Source: Marinomonas posidonica_A (lineage in GTDB: Bacteria; Pseudomonadota; Gammaproteobacteria; Pseudomonadales; Marinomonadaceae). From it: a stretch of 64,000 bases of DNA. The stretch is taken from positions 124,001 to 188,000 of the forward strand of contig NZ_JBHZSP010000006.1 of NCBI RefSeq assembly GCF_043643765.1, read 5' to 3'. Position numbers and translations under genes: made by a program. This document shows positions 33,712-42,705 of this stretch, one piece after another (position 1 is the stretch's first letter; each line of letters begins with the position of its first letter). Below the pieces are notes generated by a model. That model had not been told where the DNA came from. It saw only the letters and a program-made list of their open reading frames with translations, and searched no databases.

Positions 33712-35385
33712 TTAGGCGACATTGGCATTCGTATTTTGTAATACTTTTTGGTTTACCGTTGCCATCAAGGCCTGCACAGAGGCCGATACGATGTCGCTGT
33801 CAATGGCAACCCCATTAAAACGATCGCCGTCAATGTTCGCTTGTACATAAGCGATGGCTTGTGAGTCGCTGCCAACGGTTAACGCATGCTCTTGGTATTG
33901 AATGATGTCCACACGCATACCGAAGTGCTTGCCCAAGGCTTCGCTGAAAGCAGACAGAGCGCCATTGCCCGTTCCTGTGATCTTCACAGCACCCGATTCG
34001 CTATTAAGATCTGCATGTACCGTATCCACATCGTCTTTAGTGTGATCGTATTTACCAAGCTGGTATGGCTTGTTGCCCGTCATAAAGCGAGATTCAAACA
34101 AATCTTTCATGGATTCGGCATTTACCACACCACCATCTTGTTCAGCAAATTGTTGTACGATTGGGCTGAATTCAACTTGCAACCAACGTGGCAACGCCAA
34201 GCCATATTCTTGCTCAAGAGTGTAAGCTACACCGCCTTTACCTGATTGGCTGTTAACACGAATGACTTCTTGGTAGCTGCGACCCACATCACGAGGATCG
34301 ATTGGCAAGTAAGCCACATCCCAAGGTTTGTCGTCAGTCTGATTCGCCAAGCATTTCTTGATGGCGTCTTGGTGAGAGCCAGAGAAAGCGGTAAACACCA
34401 ATTCACCTGCGTAAGGATGGCGCGGATGAACTTGTAATAGGGTGCAAGCTTGAACCACACTTATGATGCGGTCCATGTCGCCTAACGCTAACTCTGGATC
34501 AATGCCTTGGCTGTACATGTTCATGGCCATAGTGACCACATCCATGTTGCCGGTTCGTTCACCATTGCCTAGTAAGGTTCCTTCAATACGGTCAGCGCCA
34601 GCCATTAGACCAAGTTCTGCCGCCGCAACCCCACAACCACGGTCGTTGTGAGTGTGAAGGCTGATGATCATGCTGTCACGCTGTTTTACTTGGCGACAGA
34701 AGTATTCGATTTGATCAGCAAAACGGTTTGGTGTTGCCACTTCTACCGTTGCAGGCAAGTTAATGATGATTTTGTTGTCTGGGGTTGGTTGCCACACGTC
34801 GGCAACGGCATCCACCACTTCGACGGCGAAGTCCGTTTCTGTGCCTGTGAAGCTTTCAGGTGAATATTGGAATACCCATTCTGTTTCGGGGTGTTTCGCG
34901 GCATGTTCTTTAACGCATTGAGCGCCTTTTACGGCAATTTCTTTAATGCCGTCCTTACCTAAACGAAAGACTTGCTCACGCTGGGTTTTAGACGTTGAGT
35001 TGTAAACATGAACAATGGCTTTTTTTGCGCCTTTAAGAGACTCATATGTACGCTCAATCAACTCAGGGCGTGCTTGTGTTAGTACTTGAATGTAGACATC
35101 GTCAGGTACTTGGTTTTCTTCAATTAACCAACGTACAAAATCAAAATCCAATTGAGAAGCGGCTGGGAAGCCAACTTCGATTTCTTTAAAACCGACGTCT
35201 ACTAGTAAGGCGAAGAATTGTTTCTTTTGTTCCACAGTCATAGGTTCAACCAGAGCTTGGTTGCCATCGCGCAGGTCAACGCTAGACCAAATCGGTGCTT
35301 TAGTGATTTCTTGGTCTGGCCAAGTGCGGTTTTCAATGGCGACCGGCTGGAATGGTCTGTACTTAGTGTGATCAAAAGAGGTCAT
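33712..35385 (-). CDS. leuA: 2-isopropylmalate synthase
   Basis: 557 residues, the long LeuA type. It condenses 2-oxoisovalerate with acetyl-CoA in the first step of leucine synthesis. TIM barrel with the catalytic/metal region SSVDLRDGNQALVEPMTVEQK, the HTHNDRGCGVAAAELGLMAGADRIEGTLLGNGERTGN block with metal-binding His residues, and a C-terminal regulatory domain (about residues 430-557) that binds leucine. Good promoter upstream and an 18-codon leader ORF between promoter and gene. It diverges from an Lrp-type regulator gene. Confidence 0.95.
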   Translation of the reverse strand: MTSFDHTKYRPFQPVAIENRTWPDQEITKAPIWSSVDLRDGNQALVEPMTVEQKKQFFALLVDVGFKEIEVGFPAASQLDFDFVRWLIEENQVPDDVYIQVLTQARPELIERTYESLKGAKKAIVHVYNSTSKTQREQVFRLGKDGIKEIAVKGAQCVKEHAAKHPETEWVFQYSPESFTGTETDFAVEVVDAVADVWQPTPDNKIIINLPATVEVATPNRFADQIEYFCRQVKQRDSMIISLHTHNDRGCGVAAAELGLMAGADRIEGTLLGNGERTGNMDVVTMAMNMYSQGIDPELALGDMDRIISVVQACTLLQVHPRHPYAGELVFTAFSGSHQDAIKKCLANQTDDKPWDVAYLPIDPRDVGRSYQEVIRVNSQSGKGGVAYTLEQEYGLALPRWLQVEFSPIVQQFAEQDGGVVNAESMKDLFESRFMTGNKPYQLGKYDHTKDDVDTVHADLNSESGAVKITGTGNGALSAFSEALGKHFGMRVDIIQYQEHALTVGSDSQAIAYVQANIDGDRFNGVAIDSDIVSASVQALMATVNQKVLQNTNANVA

Positions 35386-35398
35386 GATCTTTCCCTTC

Positions 35399-35455
35399 TT
35401 ATGTTAAGGAGCGGATAAGCTCCGATGGTAAACAGTTTGCGTCGTAAGGAAGCAT
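35399..35455 (-). CDS. Possible 18-residue leader peptide of leuA
   Basis: ATG at 35455 with GAGGAAG 5 nt upstream, sequence MLPYDANCLPSELIRSLT and TAA, ending 13 bp before the leuA ATG. Four of 18 residues are Leu. The GGAGC/GCTCC hairpin (35408-35423) lies over its end. It sits entirely within the predicted leuA leader. Suggestive of leucine-sensitive control, but the Leu codons are not consecutive as in E. coli leuL. Confidence 0.45.
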   Translation of the reverse strand: MLPYDANCLPSELIRSLT

Positions 35456-35484
35456 GGTGGCTTCCTCAGTGATTTCGTTATGGT

Positions 35485-35512
35485 TATATAATAGCGAATT
35501 TTCTAGGGTAAA
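35485..35512 (-). promoter_or_regulatory. leuA promoter
   Basis: Minus-strand -35 TTTACC (35512-35507), 16-bp spacer, -10 TATATA (35490-35485). The start of transcription would be near 35478, giving a leader of about 90 nt. Confidence 0.6.
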
Positions 35513-35552
35513 AGATTGCGTTTTTTATGGAATTTTCAATCTAAATAGCATT

Positions 35553-35585
35553 ATATTGCGTACATAAAGAATAAATTGGCAATAT
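35553..35585. promoter_or_regulatory. Inverted repeat upstream of the Lrp-type gene
   Basis: ATATTGC (35553-35559) and GCAATAT (35579-35585), 19-nt spacer, ending 13 bp before the TTG start. A candidate autoregulatory site for the Lrp/AsnC protein. Confidence 0.4.
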
Positions 35586-35597
35586 GAGGCTTATGTT

Positions 35598-36071
35598 TTG
35601 GGTTTTGATAAGATTGATTTGAATATTTTGCGTGAGTTACAGCAAGATTCTAGCTTGACCAATCAAGAGTTGGCGGATCGCGTTGGATTATCGGCTTCGC
35701 CTTGCTTACGTCGTGTGAAAGCGTTAGAAGAGACCGGTGTGATTGATCGCAGTGTGACTTTATTAGATCAAAAGAAACTGGGGTTAAAACTTACCGCCTT
35801 TATCCAGATCAGTATGGACAGGCACACACCGGAACGGTTTGAAGTCTTTGAGTCCTTGGTGGAATCCTACCCAGAAGTGAAATCCTGTAATTTGGTAACG
35901 GGTCAATCTGCAGACTACTTATTAGAAGTCGTGGTGGAAGACATGGATAAATATCAGGAATTTCTACTGGGGAAATTAACACGCATAGCGGGCGTCACAG
36001 GTGTGCATTCCAGCTTTTTATTGAGGCGTATTATTAACCGAACTGCGTTGCCGTTAGATCATTTAGCCTAA
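35598..36071 (+). CDS. Lrp/AsnC-family transcriptional regulator
   Basis: 157 residues from a TTG start with GAGG 8 nt upstream. The N-terminal winged helix-turn-helix is DKIDLNILRELQQDSSLTNQELADRVGLSASPCLRRVKALEETGVI, the C-terminal part a RAM/AsnC ligand-binding domain (CNLVTGQSADYLLEVVVEDMDKYQEFL). Family members sense amino acids and act as octamers. Divergence from leuA suggests a role in branched-chain amino acid control, which is an inference from position only. Confidence 0.92.
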   Translation: MGFDKIDLNILRELQQDSSLTNQELADRVGLSASPCLRRVKALEETGVIDRSVTLLDQKKLGLKLTAFIQISMDRHTPERFEVFESLVESYPEVKSCNLVTGQSADYLLEVVVEDMDKYQEFLLGKLTRIAGVTGVHSSFLLRRIINRTALPLDHLA

Positions 36072-36206
36072 GCCGGTGAATCCGCAATCAGTGAATCAAG
36101 TAGAAAAGAATGAAAGAAACAACGGATTAATATTGATTTTTTCATATTTGACCAAATGTAAGGGCGTTATACTTTGTGTCATAAATCATCCCTAGAGAGA
36201 GCAGTA

Positions 36207-36821
36207 ATGACAGATTTGACCATTAAGCGTCGAGTAATGATTCCGGTACGCGCCGGTGACGTGACCGCTGAGTTTATTTCCTTTAATGGGGATGACTCTG
36301 GTAAAGAACACATAGGGATATATTTTGAAGGCAAGCCAGCTTACACGGAACAAACGGACTATGTGCCATTGGTTCGTCTGCATTCAGAGTGTTTAACCGG
36401 AGACGTATTTGGCTCCGGCCGTTGCGATTGTGGTGAGCAGCTTGATGAAGCGATTGATCGTATTAACGAAGAGGGTGGTTACATTCTGTATTTACGACAA
36501 GAAGGACGCGGTATTGGTTTGTATGCCAAGTTAGAAGCCTATGCTTTACAAGATCAAGGCTATGACACTTATCAGGCCAACGAAATGTTGCATTTACCAG
36601 ACGATGGTCGTGATTTTGGGGTTGCGGCTGATATGTTGCTTGCGCTGGGCGTGAGTAAGGTGAGATTACTCACCAACAATCCAGACAAGGCTCAACAACT
36701 AAAAGAGCACGGCATTGATGTGGTTGAATTGGTGCCAACCAAGGTACATGTAAACCAGCACAACCGTCAGTATCTAGAAACCAAGGCGAAGCGCAAACAG
36801 CATACCTTGAAGTTTGATTAA
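36207..36821 (+). CDS. ribA: GTP cyclohydrolase II
   Basis: 204 residues from the ATG at 36207 (the frame is open to 36174 but MTDLTIKRRV is the usual start). It converts GTP to the first riboflavin precursor. The zinc Cys are in VRLHSECLTGDVFGSGRCDCGEQL, and the conserved RQEGRGIGLYAKLEAYALQDQGYDTYQAN block with catalytic Arg/Tyr is complete. Single-domain form with no RibB fusion. Monocistronic, with a strong terminator 35 bp downstream. Confidence 0.95.
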   Translation: MTDLTIKRRVMIPVRAGDVTAEFISFNGDDSGKEHIGIYFEGKPAYTEQTDYVPLVRLHSECLTGDVFGSGRCDCGEQLDEAIDRINEEGGYILYLRQEGRGIGLYAKLEAYALQDQGYDTYQANEMLHLPDDGRDFGVAADMLLALGVSKVRLLTNNPDKAQQLKEHGIDVVELVPTKVHVNQHNRQYLETKAKRKQHTLKFD

Positions 36822-36856
36822 TAAGCTCTTGGCGAAAATGTTAAATTTTGTTTCAG

Positions 36857-36878
36857 AAGCCCCGAAAGGGGCTTTTTT
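36857..36878 (+). terminator. Terminator of ribA
   Basis: AAGCCCC-GAAA-GGGGCTT followed by TTTT; textbook tetraloop terminator. Confidence 0.92.
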
Positions 36879-37008
36879 GTGCCTTGATGAATTGGACTCT
36901 GTGCATTTTTTGAGTAGTCTTGACCAATATTTGACAGAAAAGCCAGATAGATCAAAAAATTGCTTTTATAACGTTGTGCAGTAATAGAACCATTAAAAGG
37001 GTGCGGTT

Positions 37009-37827
37009 ATGAAAAAAACGTCTCTTATTTTGCTTGCTTTAGGGTCATCAATCACCATGGCCGATAATGCATTAATCGGAATTTATTGTCAGGAAAACAC
37101 TAATGGTGTCAAGGTGTATGTGAATGACGAATTAAAGTTTGAGTGTTCGGATTTTGCTCGTGAAGCTGTGGTGTTGGAGGAAGGTTCTTATCAAGTAAAA
37201 GCTGTGCAAAGCATTAGCAAAGAGCAAGAGAAAGTTTTTTCTCAGCAAGTGGATGCGACTTCCAACCGTCCCCAGCGAGTTCGTATCACCATGCCGCAAC
37301 AGGCCAGTTTAACGGCTTATGGTTTGGCGATGAAGAAGCAACGAGATGCAGAAGCGGCCCGCAAATTGGCGCTTGAAAATGAGCGTCTAGCCAAGCAAGC
37401 GCTGGAAGATGATTGGGCTAAAGCGGGGCAAGGGGATTTGGCTGCCATGCAGCGCATGATTGGTCGCTATGAAAGCGGTGATGGTGTGGAGAAAAGCCAA
37501 GAACAGGCTGAGTATTGGCAGCGCCAGTATACCGTACAAAAAGCGCAAAAAGATCGCTTAGCCAAAATTGAAAGCTTGGAGAAAGCGTTGGATGAGAATC
37601 CTTATTTTTATTTTCTGAACTCATTTCCACGGGCGATTCAAAATTCAGATGCATCAGAAAGTTCGACGCTGATGACGGGGCTGCCATTATTTACTTTCAG
37701 TGACATTATCTCTTCTCCAACTGTGTACTCGGACCGTAAAGACATTCAAGAAAGGCTGGATGCGATCGAAGGGCATGCGGTGCGATGGGCAAAACCGGAT
37801 TCTATGGTCGCAAAAGCCTCTCAGTAG
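37009..37827 (+). CDS. Unknown exported protein, first gene of an envelope operon
   Basis: 272 residues. Signal peptide MKKTSLILLALGSSITMA. The N-terminal part (GVKVYVNDELKFECSDFAREAVVLEEGSYQVKAVQ) resembles a PEGA-type beta domain. The middle is a charged helix (MKKQRDAEAARKLALENERLAKQALEDDW), and AGQGDLAAMQRMIGRYESGDGVEKSQEQAEYWQRQY looks like a single Sel1-type repeat. The operon continues 6 bp later with a DUF4105-type lipoprotein and a Gln-rich exported protein. No specific function recognised. Confidence 0.7.
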   Translation: MKKTSLILLALGSSITMADNALIGIYCQENTNGVKVYVNDELKFECSDFAREAVVLEEGSYQVKAVQSISKEQEKVFSQQVDATSNRPQRVRITMPQQASLTAYGLAMKKQRDAEAARKLALENERLAKQALEDDWAKAGQGDLAAMQRMIGRYESGDGVEKSQEQAEYWQRQYTVQKAQKDRLAKIESLEKALDENPYFYFLNSFPRAIQNSDASESSTLMTGLPLFTFSDIISSPTVYSDRKDIQERLDAIEGHAVRWAKPDSMVAKASQ

Positions 37828-37833
37828 AATAAT

Positions 37834-39504
37834 ATGATGCGCTGTATACCAATAAGTGCGCTGATTAGCCTGCTTATATTATTGCAAGGATGCACGATAA
37901 CGCCTAAGGCAAATAAGCCAGAAAATCATTGTGATGAGGCAATGGTTTTGCTGCTATCTGATAAAGCACCAGCCTTAATGATGACTGCACAGCAAGACGC
38001 CTTGTTGTGCAGGCAGTTGTCTCAGTTGACCAATGTGCATAAGATACCGACTGAATCTGAATCGTTTTCTGTTGATTTACTTTCATCCGAATTGCAAGCC
38101 GATGAACGTTTTCAGCATGCTCGCGAACTCATTAAAGACCGGCATCAGTCACAAGAAGCCGTTTATGCGTTGATTCTACGCGAATATCTAATAGAGAAAG
38201 ACTTTGCCTGCCGTCATCCGATTTATGCCTCATATTTCGCTCGTCGTTATCAAGCGCACGTCAGTTATGACGACTGCCATGAGCCTGTTCCTTTTTATCT
38301 ATTTGACTCCAATCAAGGCGGTCAATTGGTGTCAATCGATCCACAGCAGGTGCGAGAGGTTCATCTGGTGTTTGCGTCAGAAGGTGAGGGTATCGCGTCT
38401 TCTTTTGGCCATGTGTCGGTACGACTGCTGGTGTGTCCAGACATGTCATCTAGCTTAGAGGCCTGTCAGCGAAATCTGTTTAACCATGTGTTCTTAGGGT
38501 ATGTGGCTCGGATTGATGGCTTTTCCATGAATTTGTTGAAGGGCTTTTTCGGTGGTTATGATGCGCATTTATTTGGTTCGACTTTCCGTGAAGTATTTCG
38601 TGCTAATACCTTATTGGCTGATCGCGATTTGTATTCTTTACCATTAAATTTATCCGCTCAGCAGGTTGAACAAGTCGTAAGGGACTTATCGGAAATCCAT
38701 TGGAGCTATCGAGGTAATTATCGGTTTATTACTGCCAATTGCGCCACATTGCTGCAGGATTTATTGAATAAGGCTTTGCAGCTGGAAGGCCAATCTGATG
38801 CAGAGCTGAACTACCTTCGCCCAGATTCACTGTTCAACACATTGAAAAGTAGTCCATTTACACGTGGTGAGGTGTTGGCTTCCTTGGAAAAGGCTGAATC
38901 GCAAGGTTACTTTTTTCCTCGCAATCGCATGTATTACCAACAAGCATTAATTGCCTTGGCGGATGTGATCGATTCGTATCCTTATGAAAACCTAGAACAA
39001 TATGATCAAACTCGCGCAGCTCAGCGAATGTATGACGTATTGGTGTCTGATTCTGTGTATGCGACCTTAGCCAACAATGATTATTTGTTGGAGGCGCAGT
39101 TATTGCTTGAAGAGCGACAGTTGGTGTTTTTGCGATTTGAACTGTTCCGTAAAGTGATCGACATTGTGATTGAGTTACAGTTAATAGACGTTATGCAGGC
39201 GCAACTTCAGGCTTTACCGAACAGTTTGGACAAGCAACTTTTACAGCATTGCTATGTGCAACCGTTATTGCAAATACAAATGTTGGTGCCACGTTTTGAT
39301 GGCATTCCTGATATTGGGGCGTTAGCAGATTTTCAGTCTAATACAGATTGGCAATGTGGCTCGCAACAAGCGCAGCAGAAAATATTCAATATGATGGCGT
39401 CAGCGGTACCAGACGATCATCAGCAGATGAAAGAGCTAAAAGTACTAGAGCAAGAGCTGGTGCAAACGCTCGATAATATTGAGACTTTGGAGGCCTTGTT
39501 CTAA
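37834..39504 (+). CDS. DUF4105-type lipoprotein, putative papain-like hydrolase
   Basis: 556 residues. Lipobox LLILLQGC places the lipidated Cys near residue 19. The central region matches the DUF4105 (Lnb N-terminal periplasmic) pattern: EGEGIASSFGHVSVRLLVC with a candidate catalytic His, NHVFLGYVARIDGF, and RFITANCATLLQDLLNKAL with a candidate catalytic Cys, together resembling an NlpC/P60-like Cys/His pair. The C-terminal 200 residues are helical and unassigned. Middle gene of a three-gene operon; its stop overlaps the next start by 1 bp (TAATG). Activity is inferred, not known. Confidence 0.7.
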   Translation: MMRCIPISALISLLILLQGCTITPKANKPENHCDEAMVLLLSDKAPALMMTAQQDALLCRQLSQLTNVHKIPTESESFSVDLLSSELQADERFQHARELIKDRHQSQEAVYALILREYLIEKDFACRHPIYASYFARRYQAHVSYDDCHEPVPFYLFDSNQGGQLVSIDPQQVREVHLVFASEGEGIASSFGHVSVRLLVCPDMSSSLEACQRNLFNHVFLGYVARIDGFSMNLLKGFFGGYDAHLFGSTFREVFRANTLLADRDLYSLPLNLSAQQVEQVVRDLSEIHWSYRGNYRFITANCATLLQDLLNKALQLEGQSDAELNYLRPDSLFNTLKSSPFTRGEVLASLEKAESQGYFFPRNRMYYQQALIALADVIDSYPYENLEQYDQTRAAQRMYDVLVSDSVYATLANNDYLLEAQLLLEERQLVFLRFELFRKVIDIVIELQLIDVMQAQLQALPNSLDKQLLQHCYVQPLLQIQMLVPRFDGIPDIGALADFQSNTDWQCGSQQAQQKIFNMMASAVPDDHQQMKELKVLEQELVQTLDNIETLEALF

Positions 39505-40643
39505 TGAAGAAACCCATATTAACCGGTGGCTTGATCTGTTTGTTGCTGCTGAGCCCAGTGACCATGACGGCGATGGCTGAAACCTCGCAACAAGATACGC
39601 TGAAAATGCTTGATCAGTTGGATCAATTGGATCGTCTGGATCAAATGGAGTTCGATGATGCCATTGAGGCAGGTTATCGCTGTGCGGACGATGAAGACTT
39701 TGTTTGTGCAGATAAAGAGATCAAGAAAGCGCGTCCTTTGATGTTTAATCAGGATTCAAAGCAACGTCTTAACGAGTTAATTGCTTATCGTAAGGATCAA
39801 GAGAAATATTACAAAGAAAAACAACGCCTTGCTGCTCAGCGTAAATTAGAAGCTCGTTGTGCTAGCCGTTGTCCCATTGCTCGACAATATTCTCAATGTG
39901 TTGCTGGGCGTTTGGATTCTTGGGACTGTCGTGACGAGGCGCCAAGCTATAACTCAGGCGGCTCATCATCGGGCGGTACTATGGCGGCATTGAGCTCGGC
40001 TTTGACTCAGTTGAATAGCCAGCTACAGGCGGATTTAGCCCGTCAGAAAGCGGATTTTAATCGTCAAATGCAGGCAATTGAAGCGCAGCGCCAAGCAAAA
40101 GAGCGTCAAAAGCGTGAGCAGCAGGCTCAACAACGTCGTGTGCAACAGCAGCAACAAAAAGCTATGGCAAATTTACAGCAACAACAAGAACAAGCAAGAC
40201 GTCAGGCGGAGCAAAGACGTCAGGCAGAAGCGTTACGTCGTAAGCAAGATGAAGAACGTCGTCTAGCGGAAGAAAAGCGTCGTCAGGAAAAGGAGGCGCG
40301 TGTATTGGCGCAGCAAAGAGCCAAAGAGGAAGAGGCTAGAAATAAGCAGATTTACCTAAGCAAACTGACGTCAGGCGCACGTATGGGGGCAAGAAGCTGT
40401 TATGGAGAAAAACATGTTTTTGCTACATTACCCGTTATCAAGCCAGAGCTTGTGTCGTGTGTGAATGTAAATTTCACCGTGCAATGTTCGTCCACCGGGC
40501 CTGTGGTACACCGTGGTGTGCTGAGAAATCATGTCAATATGAATGCGGGAAGCTGCTTTGGTGATACCACACAAGTACCGAGTTCGGTCGCTTGTCCGGC
40601 CAAACAGTTTGTGGTTCGTGCCACGTCTGTTGAGGGGTGTTAA
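39504..40643 (+). CDS. Unknown exported protein with Gln/Arg-rich coiled coil
   Basis: 379 residues. Signal peptide MKKPILTGGLICLLLLSPVTMTAMA. The mature part has a Asp/Leu-rich start (MLDQLDQLDRLDQM), a Cys-containing segment (CADDEDFVCADKE, CASRCPIARQYSQC), a Ser/Gly linker, a long Gln/Arg/Glu-rich coiled coil (about residues 165-285) and a C-terminal domain with six Cys (SCYGEKHV, SCVNVNFTVQCSS, SCFGDTTQ, VACPAK, VEGC) that probably forms disulfides in the periplasm. Coupled to the DUF4105 gene by TAATG. No family recognised. Confidence 0.65.
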   Translation: MKKPILTGGLICLLLLSPVTMTAMAETSQQDTLKMLDQLDQLDRLDQMEFDDAIEAGYRCADDEDFVCADKEIKKARPLMFNQDSKQRLNELIAYRKDQEKYYKEKQRLAAQRKLEARCASRCPIARQYSQCVAGRLDSWDCRDEAPSYNSGGSSSGGTMAALSSALTQLNSQLQADLARQKADFNRQMQAIEAQRQAKERQKREQQAQQRRVQQQQQKAMANLQQQQEQARRQAEQRRQAEALRRKQDEERRLAEEKRRQEKEARVLAQQRAKEEEARNKQIYLSKLTSGARMGARSCYGEKHVFATLPVIKPELVSCVNVNFTVQCSSTGPVVHRGVLRNHVNMNAGSCFGDTTQVPSSVACPAKQFVVRATSVEGC

Positions 40644-40674
40644 GGAAGAGGACTTGTTCGCATCTTCCTTAATA

Positions 40675-40705
40675 CAAAAAAGCGCCACTTTATATGGTGG
40701 CGCTT
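40675..40705 (-). terminator. Terminator of the SrmB-like helicase gene
   Basis: AAGCGCCAC (40680-40688) pairs with GTGGCGCTT (40697-40705); on the minus strand it is followed by a T-run (40679-40675). Confidence 0.85.
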
Positions 40706-40733
40706 GTTCTGTTCAGCTGGAAAAAATTAGCGT

Positions 40734-41927
40734 CTATTTTGTTTTCTTCTTTTTCTTTTTGCTGCGTGGCGATCTAGCTTTAGTTTTCGCTTCGAGCCCT
40801 TCAATGCGGCCAAATTTAATGTTGGTTTGCATAAAACGCTGAATCTTTTCAATCATCGGTAAATCATTAACGTCGATCAAAGAAATGCATTCGCCTGGCG
40901 CACCTTCTCGTGAAGCGCGACCGGCGCGGTGAATGTAAGAGTCCGCTTTGCGTGGCAAGCGTAAGTTAATCACGGTGTTTATTTCTGGTAAATCGATACC
41001 TCGTGATGCGACATCGGTGGCGACGAGTACTTGTAAGCGTCCGCGTTTCATTTGTTTTAAATGTTCACTGCGATCGCCTTGTTTCATTTCACCATGTAAG
41101 CCATCACACATGATGTTCATGTTGCGGATTTTTTGCACCCACACATCCACATGATCACGATTGGAGACAAAAACCACGGTTTGTTGTACCCCTTCTTTAT
41201 TAAGTAGATGCTTTAGCATGGCTTCTTTGTGTGCGTCGTCGTCAACTCGATAGGCCACTTGGCGGATCTGAGCGGGAACCGTGCGCGATGATTCGCCAAG
41301 ACGAATTTGCTCCGTTTCAGCACTCAATAAGGCGCTGGCAAAGCGTCCCATTTTTTCACCTTCTAAGGTGGCTGAGAACATTAAGGTTTGGTGTTCCTGT
41401 GGAAGCTCTTTGGCAATCTTGTTGATGGCGTTAACAAAGCCCATGTCTAACATGCGATCGGCTTCATCAATGACGAAGTAGCTGACATCCGTTAAGTCTA
41501 GCCATTGCTTTTCATCAAGCTCTACCAAGCGGCCTGGTGTTGCAACCAGAATGTCACAAGGTTCGCTAAGTTGCTGTTGTTGCATCCCGTATGGCGTACC
41601 GCCAATGATCAACTGCGATTGAATGCGCGTGTGTTGTGTTAGGCCACCAATGACATTGAAAATTTGTCGGGCAAGTTCACGACTAGGCGCTAGAATAAGT
41701 ACTTTAGGTGCCGTTGTGGAGGTTTCATCGCGGTCTAAAACATGTTGCACGGCGGGTGCGCAAAACGCGATGGTTTTGCCAGTGCCAGTTGGGGCGGTCG
41801 CCAATAGGTCGGAGCCCTCTAAAATAACAGGGATGGCTTGCTGTTGAATTTCGGTAGGTGTTTCAAAACCTAGGCTATTGATTGCTTCTTCGATCGTGTA
41901 ATCTAGGTCTAATTCAGCAAATGACAT
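40734..41927 (-). CDS. DEAD-box ATP-dependent RNA helicase, SrmB-like
   Basis: 397 residues from the ATG at 41927. Q motif (FETPTEIQQQAIP), motif I TAPTGTGKT, Ia PSRELARQ, II VIDEADRML, III SATLEG, V VATDVASRGIDLPEI and VI HRAGRASREG are all visible. The C-terminal KIQRFMQTNIKFGRIEGLEAKTKARSPRSKKKKKK is the SrmB-type tail that helps bind rRNA. SrmB assists assembly of the 50S subunit. Motif VI is ASREG instead of the commoner GRTGRAG, a small deviation. Assignment to SrmB rather than another DEAD-box paralogue is moderately sure. Confidence 0.85.
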   Translation of the reverse strand: MSFAELDLDYTIEEAINSLGFETPTEIQQQAIPVILEGSDLLATAPTGTGKTIAFCAPAVQHVLDRDETSTTAPKVLILAPSRELARQIFNVIGGLTQHTRIQSQLIIGGTPYGMQQQQLSEPCDILVATPGRLVELDEKQWLDLTDVSYFVIDEADRMLDMGFVNAINKIAKELPQEHQTLMFSATLEGEKMGRFASALLSAETEQIRLGESSRTVPAQIRQVAYRVDDDAHKEAMLKHLLNKEGVQQTVVFVSNRDHVDVWVQKIRNMNIMCDGLHGEMKQGDRSEHLKQMKRGRLQVLVATDVASRGIDLPEINTVINLRLPRKADSYIHRAGRASREGAPGECISLIDVNDLPMIEKIQRFMQTNIKFGRIEGLEAKTKARSPRSKKKKKKTK

Positions 41928-42074
41928 GTAATCTCTCTGTTGCAATAAAAAAAGTGCCTCGTATCGATAAAAGTGACAAAAGGCTAATAAGCAGAATGAT
42001 ACCTTGTTTTATGTTGTTTCGAAATCAAAAGCCGTTTTAAAACAGGTGTATTTAATTCGGTGGTTAATGTCACT

Positions 42075-42647
42075 ATGAAAGAAGAATGTCGTATGTTGTT
42101 ATCAGATGATTTGGTGGTTGGCCAAACAATGAATTGGGTGAAAAACTTTATTGTGGGTCACAATGTCTGCCCTTTTGCCAAGCGAGAAGTGGAAAAAGAC
42201 AGCGTGCGCCTTGTCGTGTTACGTTCGAAAAAAACCGATGTCGCTTTAGAAGAATTGATGTCTGAAATTCAGTGGCTAGATGAGCATGCTGAAACGGAAA
42301 CCACGCTGCTCATTTTCCCTACCTTGTTTAAGGATTTTCAGCGTTACTTGGATTTCGTGGAAATGTCTGAGAACCTTATGTTTGATCAGGGATGTGAAGG
42401 CGTTTACCAATTGGCCACCTTTCATCCTGATTATTGTTTTGCTGGTGCAGAAGAGGAGGATGTGTCTAATTACACTAACCGTTCGCCTTACCCTATGCTG
42501 CATATATTACGAGAGGCCAGCTTGGATAAAGCCATTGAGTTTTATGGCGATACGTCTCAAATACCGGATGAAAATATTGCTAAAATGGAAGCCTTAGGGC
42601 GAAATAAATTGGAAGACATTTTTAAAGCTTGCATGGATGCAAACTAA
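42075..42647 (+). CDS. DUF1415 family protein
   Basis: About 190 residues. Contains TMNWVKNFIVGHNVCPFAKREVEKDSVRLVVL and YQLATFHPDYCFAGAEEEDVSNYTNRSPYPMLHILREASLDKAI, characteristic of DUF1415 (small cytosolic proteins with conserved Cys-Pro-Phe and His residues). The function of the family is not established. The start is uncertain: GTG 42060, ATG 42075 and ATG 42093 are in frame and none has a strong ribosome site. Confidence 0.8.
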   Translation: MKEECRMLLSDDLVVGQTMNWVKNFIVGHNVCPFAKREVEKDSVRLVVLRSKKTDVALEELMSEIQWLDEHAETETTLLIFPTLFKDFQRYLDFVEMSENLMFDQGCEGVYQLATFHPDYCFAGAEEEDVSNYTNRSPYPMLHILREASLDKAIEFYGDTSQIPDENIAKMEALGRNKLEDIFKACMDAN

Positions 42648-42705
42648 TCTTGCGCTCGACAGATAAGTCAGTATAGTGCGTGAAAAATTCCTTGCCGGAG
42701 AAACC

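Noticed and set aside
40078..40266. 62-codon ORF inside the coiled-coil gene
   Set aside because: Frame-shifted reading of a Gln/Arg repeat; no ribosome site.
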